The translations under genes were made by a program, and so were the position numbers. Below are positions 57,410-64,000 of a stretch of 64,000 nucleotides of DNA, piece after piece. The notes beneath the pieces were generated by a model, which worked only from the letters and a program-made list of their open reading frames with translations, was not told the DNA's origin and ran no database searches. Each line of letters begins with the position of its first letter. Position 1 is the first letter of the stretch. Source of the stretch: Macrostomum hystrix (Eukaryota > Platyhelminthes > Macrostomidae); contig CATNEN010000025.1 of assembly GCA_950097015.1 (NCBI GenBank), forward strand, positions 4,069,001 through 4,133,000, read 5' to 3'.

Positions 57410-60160
57410 CTGTCCGTGGCACGGTGGAAAGCCTGCAAAATGCAACGCTCAATTGGTAGATAAAGATTGTCCGTCCTTCTGAGGCAGCATTTTCCAACAG
57501 TTTATATTTGTCCTTTTCCCTAATAATGTTCTGCTTTTTTCACTGCACTCTCTCGTCTCTACAGCAGCAGATTGCATTGGGAATTCACTGGGGAGACGCG
57601 AGGCGTGCAGGTGACAGGCGCCCTTGACTTACTAGAGCCAGTTTGAAATCTAAATTGGATTGCTTCTAGGAGGGAAAGTGTCAGCTAAGAGAAAATGTTA
57701 CTTCACGAGATTCATTATACGACTATAGAGAACTGAAATGCCAGTCTAGAGTTTGCGGTTCTCTTTACCGACTTCTCCTCCGCTGTATTAGATTTAAGGG
57801 TAGAAAAAAAGGTTGCCGAAGGTACGATATAAATTGTTCGAGTGTGCCAGTTTATCGGTAAATATTGGGAGATCTGGAGAGATAAGTGTGCACTGGCCAG
57901 GTAGAAAGCTGGGTCCAGTAATGAACAGTGAAATCTGTTGGCCCATCATGCTGTAACTATACAGACATCAAAGTTGATATGATTGTGAGGGTTAAAATAG
58001 GGCAGTTGAGGGGGCGGTGTTGGGACCGCTATTCCGTAAGGAGATTCTGCTAGATTATGGGAAGATCCCGGTATAGGAGGAAGAACCGCGCCAGTGAAAT
58101 AATCAGCATTGGCATTTTCCCTACCCATCGCTCTCCTCCCACAATCCGTGAAGTGTAAGATTGGGCAAATGTTTTTGGGGATGCGGCGAGGAGGTTGGCA
58201 GCTGAGCGAGAGGCAACTGCGAAAACTTGCCATGCAGCAGAGATTTCAACTGCTTCTCGGCCCTTTTTCGCTCTCTGCACTCGTTCCTCTGTTCCTGGGG
58301 TCCCGATCCTTTTGCCTTGTAATTTGATCCTAGTAACCGATTCTGACGGTAAGGAGCGGCTGGAGCTTATGGCGGGAAGATTCGGAATGACTATTCGGAA
58401 CGGAACCCCTTCGCCTCACCCGCATCCTCCGCCTATTGAAGCCGTTGTCGAGGGGGGTGGAGGAAGGACGGTCTGGGGCATAACGCCTCCCCCCCGACTG
58501 ATGCGACCCAGTTGATGAGAGGGAAATGAGCTAGGGAAGGACCCTCCAAGCAATGCCTACCAGCGCATGCGGAGATTTCGTTTCAGCCTCAGGAAGCCCC
58601 GACAACACTTCCATTTTCCATATTTTTTGGCTGCAGCGTGTGGGAGAGAAATGGGGAGGATTTCGCTGTCTCCCTGCCCTGTCCGCTTGATCGCGCCCTC
58701 CAATTCCATCTGGCGATACGCTTGTTGCTTCCAAGGCGATACAGAAGAAGAACAAGTCTGACAACACGAGATGCCTGTTCGTCATCTCTCCCACTCCGGC
58801 AAGAAGCACTCAGTCGTCGCGTAGCTTTCTTTGCAATTAGGAAGCTTTCCACACCTATTGGTTGTACACGGCCCGTGGCTGGAGTTAATCAGATTTCACG
58901 CAAGCTGGCCTCGCATCAGTTGCTTGGGAGAGTTATCGATTAGGCTGAGCTATTGGGCCGTCGTGCCCCGTCCACCATCTACAGCATACTCGTACAGTAG
59001 ACTCTTTGGTTTCTTGATTTAATTTATAGTCCTCTGCTATAATTCATCATTGTCTTAAGATATATCAGCGAAACTCGAATCTAATTATAAATATAATGCT
59101 AAAATAATAATATTTACAGGAGGGCTGTGAGCACTGGAACATCGTTTGGTAGACCCACAGCCCACAATTCTACCCATTCCGCTGACTCCTGAGCACAAAA
59201 TCATACAGGTGAGTACAAATGCCCTGACCTTCTTATTGGAAGAAAGTGGGCCATGGAGGTTGGCCCTGAAGGGCGTAAATTTCCCGCGGCTGCGCCCGAA
59301 ATGAATGTGGCCTCGCCGTGGATTCGAGCTCAGGAACCTTGGTGCGACTGGAAAACGCGATAGACTGCATTGCCACTTGCCTCCTATATAGATTATATCC
59401 TATATAGACTATAGAGATTATTATTCAGGTAAGAATTTCGAGGAAAAAAATATGCTCAGTGCAGAGTTTGGTGTCGGAGTTTTCTGACATCAGAAGTCTT
59501 AGGAGCTGGGTCACTTTTGATCGGGTATCGAGACAGAGTTGATTGACGTGAGTGTTTTAGGGTATCGAAAATCAATGAGCCAACAGAATAGGCTGAGCAA
59601 AATATCCTGTCTCTTCTCTTCAGATTGATGTCTGTGTGTTTGTGTTTACAAGCCCTGCAAACCAAAATGCGCAAAAGTGCTTTGAAACACGAACTCGCAC
59701 CCGCTTGTGACCCCAACCCCAACCCCTTCCCCAGAGACAGATGAGGTTAAAACGAATCTCCACTTGTCTGATAGGATTTACACAGATATGCATACTCAAG
59801 GCTGACAGCACATACTTAGTTAGCTGGTTGGGTCCACCCAATTAATTTGTAGAATTTATTCACATATTTTAGAGATTGTGAAGTTTTTACAAGGCATTTT
59901 CATTTTTCGAAAGTTACTCGACTTCTTTTCTTGCAGACTTTGTGTTTCTTGTGACGTTGTGACTAGAAAATAAACCGAATTAAGCACTTAGTGGCATTCA
60001 AAATTACCGACCTAATTGCAGATGTTTGTCAGTGTTGAAACTGATTTCACTTAAAGATCACTTCATGCATAGAGGAATGGAAAACGGTGAGCGATGGCCG
60101 CCGGGCCTACTGTAGAAACGTCGATACCGGGACGCTGATGGATGCGCCTGATTGTGCGGA
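56800..60160. other. Long non-coding stretch, less AT-rich
   Basis: Many short ORFs on both strands, none with a recognised motif or sustained codon bias. It is probably a long intron or the promoter side of the membrane-protein gene at the right edge. A block at 59110-59390 contains a B-box-like string in inverse orientation (gtggattcgagctc) and could be a second, diverged tRNA-derived element. Confidence 0.4.
57362..57407. repeat. (GT)n microsatellite
   Basis: Pure dinucleotide tract of about 23 copies. Confidence 0.97.
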
Positions 60161-60164
60161 GGCC

Positions 60165-60392
60165 TTGGTTAGGATGTAGGTAGTCTTACCATTTAGCTTG
60201 GTATGATTGTGCGTACCAAGGCCTCCTTGGTTAGGATGTAGGTAGTCTTACCATTTAGCTTGGTATGATTGTGCGTACCAAGGCCTCCTTGGTTAGGATG
60301 TAGGTAGTCTTACCATTTAGCTTGGTATGATTGTGCGTACCAAGGCCTCCTTGGTTAGGATGTAGGTAGTCTTACCATTTAGCTTGGTCGAA
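60165..60392. repeat. 62-bp tandem repeat, about 3.7 copies
   Basis: Unit starts ggttaggatgtaggtagtct at 60167, 60229, 60291 and 60353. Each unit contains an inverted pair CTTGGTA...TACCAAG able to form a hairpin with a 10-base loop. Confidence 0.93.
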
Positions 60393-60437
60393 TTTCATCA
60401 GACCAGCTCATGCGGACCTTCATTGACTATCTTGACG

Positions 60438-60733
60438 ACTTGACTTGACGACTTGAAGGTCGGGGGTTCGATTCCCGACTCCACTGGAGCAATTTGCGTC
60501 CTTTAGCAAGACTCTTAACTCTGCATTGCTTCAGTTCACCCAGCTGTTAAATGGGTACCAGCATCAGCTGGGATAATTGAAGGTGGGTGTGGCGTCCCCC
60601 CAGTCCGTGGACTGAACAGCTGTACGCAGCCTTCAGATGCGCCGCGCATTAGCTGCGGCTGTGCTGTCGGCTGCACATCTGACCCAATTGGGGCAGGTGT
60701 AATCAATTATTATTATTATTATTATTATTATTG
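60438..60733 (+). mobile_element. SINE copy, nearly full length
   Basis: B box ggttcgattcccgactcc, body cttcagttcacccagctgtt and gtccgtggactgaacagctg, then a (TTA)n tail to 60733. The A-box part of the head is replaced by a short gacttgacgacttg duplication. Confidence 0.88.
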
Positions 60734-60739
60734 ACTATC

Positions 60740-61620
60740 TAATAACTCTGACTCGATATATTGCTATTGCAGTTAGATGGGACCGTGCGAGTGAGTAGTT
60801 TTGCCTGAGGCATTAGCATCACTTGTGTCTATTTGAGCAGGGCTCACAGAATAATTGACAGAGTAAGTCAATAGGCTTACACAAAGCTAGCAAATTTCGG
60901 GATGAAACAATATGATTGTACTGCCATCCCCAGGGCTAGCAAAAATCAAGAGTTGGTGGGGGGAGAGAGAGGGAGATATAGAAGAGATACACAGCCCATG
61001 CATTGGACACAGCTCACACGTTGCCTTGATGATGCTAAGCCCAATCTGCGTGGCTTTGCCCCATTCGGATGAGGTCCCGGGAGTGAGGGCTATGACCGTG
61101 GCGAGAATGACACAGTCTACCCATCCGCCATAGAATTTGAGCTGCGGGCGGCCCAGCTTCGCCATGGATGTTCGAGTTTAGTTGCCACGCTATATCCCAT
61201 CGGCCCCATGTGGTAGCGGGCAAGTCCCGGGATATCAAAGAGGGAACAGTGCTGTGAAGGGAGAGATGGCTTCGATTCGGGCCGGGGGGAGCAGAGAGCG
61301 GATGAAGCGCGGACAGCGGGGGTTTTAGACGGGTTTTGTGCTTTGCATCAAGTTCTGCATAATAATTGACGCAATGAGTTTGTCGAGATGGGAATTGGGA
61401 GGCTGCCCAAGTAGCTTTGGTCGCAGAGGCACCGAAGCGCTCTGGCAGCTTGAATTGCACGACAAATTATCCTAGTGGCACAGCGAACCCAGCCGCCTGA
61501 CCCATGCCACCGCTTACGTAGTGCAGCTGTTCTTTTCTACGGAAAGGAATTCGCCCCAACTGACTGACAGTCCTGCTGTATCGAAGCACCAACGCTGGTC
61601 AATTTATAAGTTCGAAAAAA
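60740..61620. other. Non-coding spacer
   Basis: No gene or RNA was recognised. ORFs at 60887-61165 and 61035-61460 (minus) lack motifs. Confidence 0.4.
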
Positions 61621-61629
61621 TCTTTATCT

Positions 61630-61862
61630 AATAATTATAATAATTACACCTGTCCCGATTAGGCCAGAGGTGAATTGTCGACAGCTGAAGGCTGCGTACG
61701 GCTGTTCAGTCCATGGACTGGGGAGTCGTCACACCCGCTGATGCTAGTAACCATTTAACAACTGGGTGAACTGAAGCAATCCAGAGTTTAGTGTCTGGCT
61801 AAAGGACACAAATTGTTTAAGAGGGTTCGGAAATGCTCTAACCACTCGGCTAAAACCTCTTG
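61630..61862 (-). mobile_element. Diverged SINE copy
   Basis: Same order as the other copies in inverse orientation: taataattacacctgtcccg tail side, ctgttcagtccatggactgg, ctgggtgaactgaagcaatc, and a decayed tRNA head (ctctaaccactcggctaaaa). A roughly 20-bp deletion is seen in the body. Confidence 0.82.
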
Positions 61863-61864
61863 TG

Positions 61865-63360
61865 AAATAAACATTATGGGAAAGAAGTGACTACGAAAAC
61901 AAGACAGGCCTAAGGCCAGCTGTGCCACTGCTCTAAAACAGCTACTTCCTTTTTAGCTAGGCGCCTAAGCTTTAGAAGATTTTAGCCAGATGAAGCCGCT
62001 GCTTGACAGATAGGGGGGGGGGCTTCGTGATGGTGCACTTTGTCTCCTTCCCATTTGCCCCTCTGTCTCCAATGCTGTGTAGAATGTGTCTCAGTGTTGC
62101 CGAGTAAATATATACAAATGGGGATGCGGCGTGCCATGCGGCCGGGAAAAATATAGTTGCCATCATGCAGGAAAGAGGTGCTACTCCCCACCCCAACCCC
62201 TGGGGGGGGAGCTGCCACTGTTTGGGCCATCCTCTGCAACTCAGTCTACTTCTACAGCTGCTCACAGCCAGGCCAGGCAATAAAACTGGCAAAAATGTTT
62301 ATCCGTGGTTGTGACAGAGAAAAATAAAGATATGAAACAGAACACATAAAAAGGCAACAACCCTTCAGATCCGATTTGCATATTTTGTTTCTATTGGCAT
62401 TTTCTGGCCTAATTAGGGCGACCCACTTTATATTATTGCCTCGATCGTACAGAACCCGCCAGCCAGATACGTTGAAGCAGACGGAAACGATCACGAGTCC
62501 CAGTATTGATATGAACTCCCCCATTTCCTCTCCATCAAGTGAGCACGGAGTGACTTCTCAGCGACTGTTTGCCAGAGCTTTAATTAAACTGCGCCCACGT
62601 TGATTATCTTTCTGCCCCTCCTCCCTGACGCCACCCCTGACTCTCTCTCTACTCGATCAAACCGGAAAGTGCAGAGTCCGAGGAGTGCTAGCCCGCACTG
62701 ATGCCAATCGCCATGCTCTCCAACCCCGGTCCGATGGTGGCAGCGGGGCCATCATACAAAAACTATTCTTCTTCCCCCGCTCATTTTCTTCTTCTAGCAA
62801 AAATATCTAAAAAATGCTGCCGATGCGAGAAGGGCTTTCGGGAGGCTTCGGCGCGTCGCCGGTCCTTTCTTCGAATGGGAATTTATTGCGCGAACAGTCG
62901 CATCTCTACCTTGCAGCTGGCCGCATGGCTCCCAAAACCCAAACTTGCAACTTTGCAGCTCTCCTGACTCTAAACCTATTGCATTTACACACGCACACAC
63001 GGCGCACACATACGCAGCTTGTTCGGCGCACCCTAAGCCCCTTCACCAGCCAACCAGTTGTGTCTGCTGGCGACCCAATGCTAGCAGCTTCCTTGCCTCT
63101 TACCCCATCTCTCTCTCTCTCCCAATCCAAAAATAGTCCAGCGCTGACATTTGTGCGCCCCAGTACAAATAGTTACCCGCGCCAGTCGCCCCATCTCCTT
63201 TCTCCCCCATTCACCAGTCCAATATTCGCTATTTTCGCCCCATCCAGCTCGGCTTCGTTGCCGCCGCCTTTAACAGCGATCCTCCGCCTTCACTGAGGCT
63301 TCGCAGGCGGCAGTCGCCGATTGGCATTTCCGATAGCCTCCGCTAGCCTTTTTCCTTTGT
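61865..63360. other. Non-coding, probable intron
   Basis: No convincing coding exon. Pyrimidine-rich near the end, and closes with a strong acceptor (tttttcctttgttcag) at 63349-63364, so it is read as the intron before the right-edge exon. Confidence 0.5.
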
Positions 63361-63364
63361 TCAG

Positions 63365-64000
63365 CACTCAAGACTCGACTTAGCTTTAAGCATTCGACAT
63401 CGCCAGCCCGCCAGCCCGTCAGGACGCGTCCGCTCCTCCTCCTTCACTCCATCGGGAGCGACGGGTCCCCGCAGCCTCCCTGGCAGCCCTGGATCGGGGA
63501 GTCGAGACCGGGCCAGCCGCAAGACGGAGACCCGAGCAGCGTCAGTCACCGCCGCAGCAGCCGCAGCAGCCGCCGCAGCCGCCGCAGCATCGGCCGTTGA
63601 AGCCGAGGACGCAGCCGCCTCCGCGTCAGCAGCAGCAGCAGCTACGGTCGGTTCGCCATCATCCACCGGCGTCAGCCTTAGCGGCGGCGGCGGCGGAACA
63701 GGAGGAACTGGTAGCGGAGGTGGAATCAGTAAATTTGGCGCTGTCGGCGGCAGCGGCGGCAGTGCCGTCAGCAGCGGTTCCGACAGGTTTGCAATCCTGG
63801 GTGAGCCAGTGTCGGCCGTGTCTTCGTCCTCGTCACCGCCAACGGCAACAGCCGCAGCAGCCGCCGTTGCTATCACCTGGCAGCCGTGGATGGTCCACGT
63901 AATCATCAGCGCAGTGTGCCTGCTGCTGCTCCTAATCAGCTTCGCCGCCTACCACAGGAAGCGGCGCAAAGTGGCCGTGGCCAAGCAGCACCGGCTGTGG
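63365..64000 (+). CDS. Single-pass membrane protein, partial
   Basis: Frame open for 212 codons from the acceptor at 63364 to the window edge, without an in-frame ATG before the membrane segment, so upstream and downstream exons are missing. It begins with a Ser/Arg/Pro-rich stretch, then a long alanine run, a Ser/Gly-rich low-complexity part (SGGGGGTGGTGSGGG) and a membrane helix at codons about 176-197 (WMVHVIISAVCLLLLLISFA). A strongly basic stop-transfer and tail follow (YHRKRRKVAVAKQHRLW). Without a visible signal peptide the topology cannot be decided. The plan of an Ala/Ser-rich outer part, one helix and a basic tail recalls the 849-residue protein at 12.4-17.2 kb, but no clear sequence match was seen. 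Family not recognised. Confidence 0.6.

Overview
This is a metazoan nuclear window. It contains spliced genes with GT-AG introns, polyadenylation signals, cytosolic ribosomal proteins, a V-ATPase subunit, a TRP channel, tRNA-derived SINEs and a Tc1/mariner-type element. Nothing in it is bacterial. The exact lineage cannot be fixed from sequence alone. The heavy minisatellite load, compact genes and splice acceptors 19-25 nt upstream of several start codons would fit an invertebrate such as a free-living flatworm. That is an inference of low confidence.

Layout. 1.2-6.8 kb: the 3' part of an SVOP-like transporter gene (+), with a different minisatellite in almost every intron. 8.8-10.6 kb: an 81-codon membrane-protein ORF and an unrecognised helical protein exon (+). 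17.2-12.4 kb: a four-exon gene (-) for an unrecognised 849-residue single-pass membrane protein; all exon phases agree and a polyadenylation signal follows the stop. 17-32 kb: mostly tandem repeats, with a 73-residue small membrane protein (+, 24.5 kb), a few candidate exons and SINE copies. 33.8-32.2 kb: the 3' exons of a coiled-coil protein (-). 41.8-35.0 kb: a run of minus-strand housekeeping genes, namely RPS26, V-ATPase subunit E and two near-identical RPS5 copies. 43.7-44.1 kb: a foldback element carrying a small start exon. 45.7-50.0 kb: two head-to-head EPHX1-type epoxide hydrolase genes. 50.1-51.0 kb: a deleted Tc1/mariner-type element. 55.4-51.9 kb: an intronless 1161-codon channel with ankyrin repeats and a TRPM-like core (-). 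63.4 kb to the edge: the start of another single-pass membrane protein (+).

About 20 kb of the first 41 kb is made of more than 20 unrelated tandem arrays, with units from 4 to about 62 bp. After 41.1 kb such arrays almost disappear. Long translated ORFs inside these arrays are open only because the unit length fits the reading frame, and they are not annotated as genes.

The genes do not form one pathway. The clearest themes are recent homogenisation of duplicated genes (RPS5 exons; the 5' half of the epoxide hydrolases), repeat-filled introns, and several membrane proteins of unknown function. All identifications are by eye from translated sequence and remembered family features. No database search was run.
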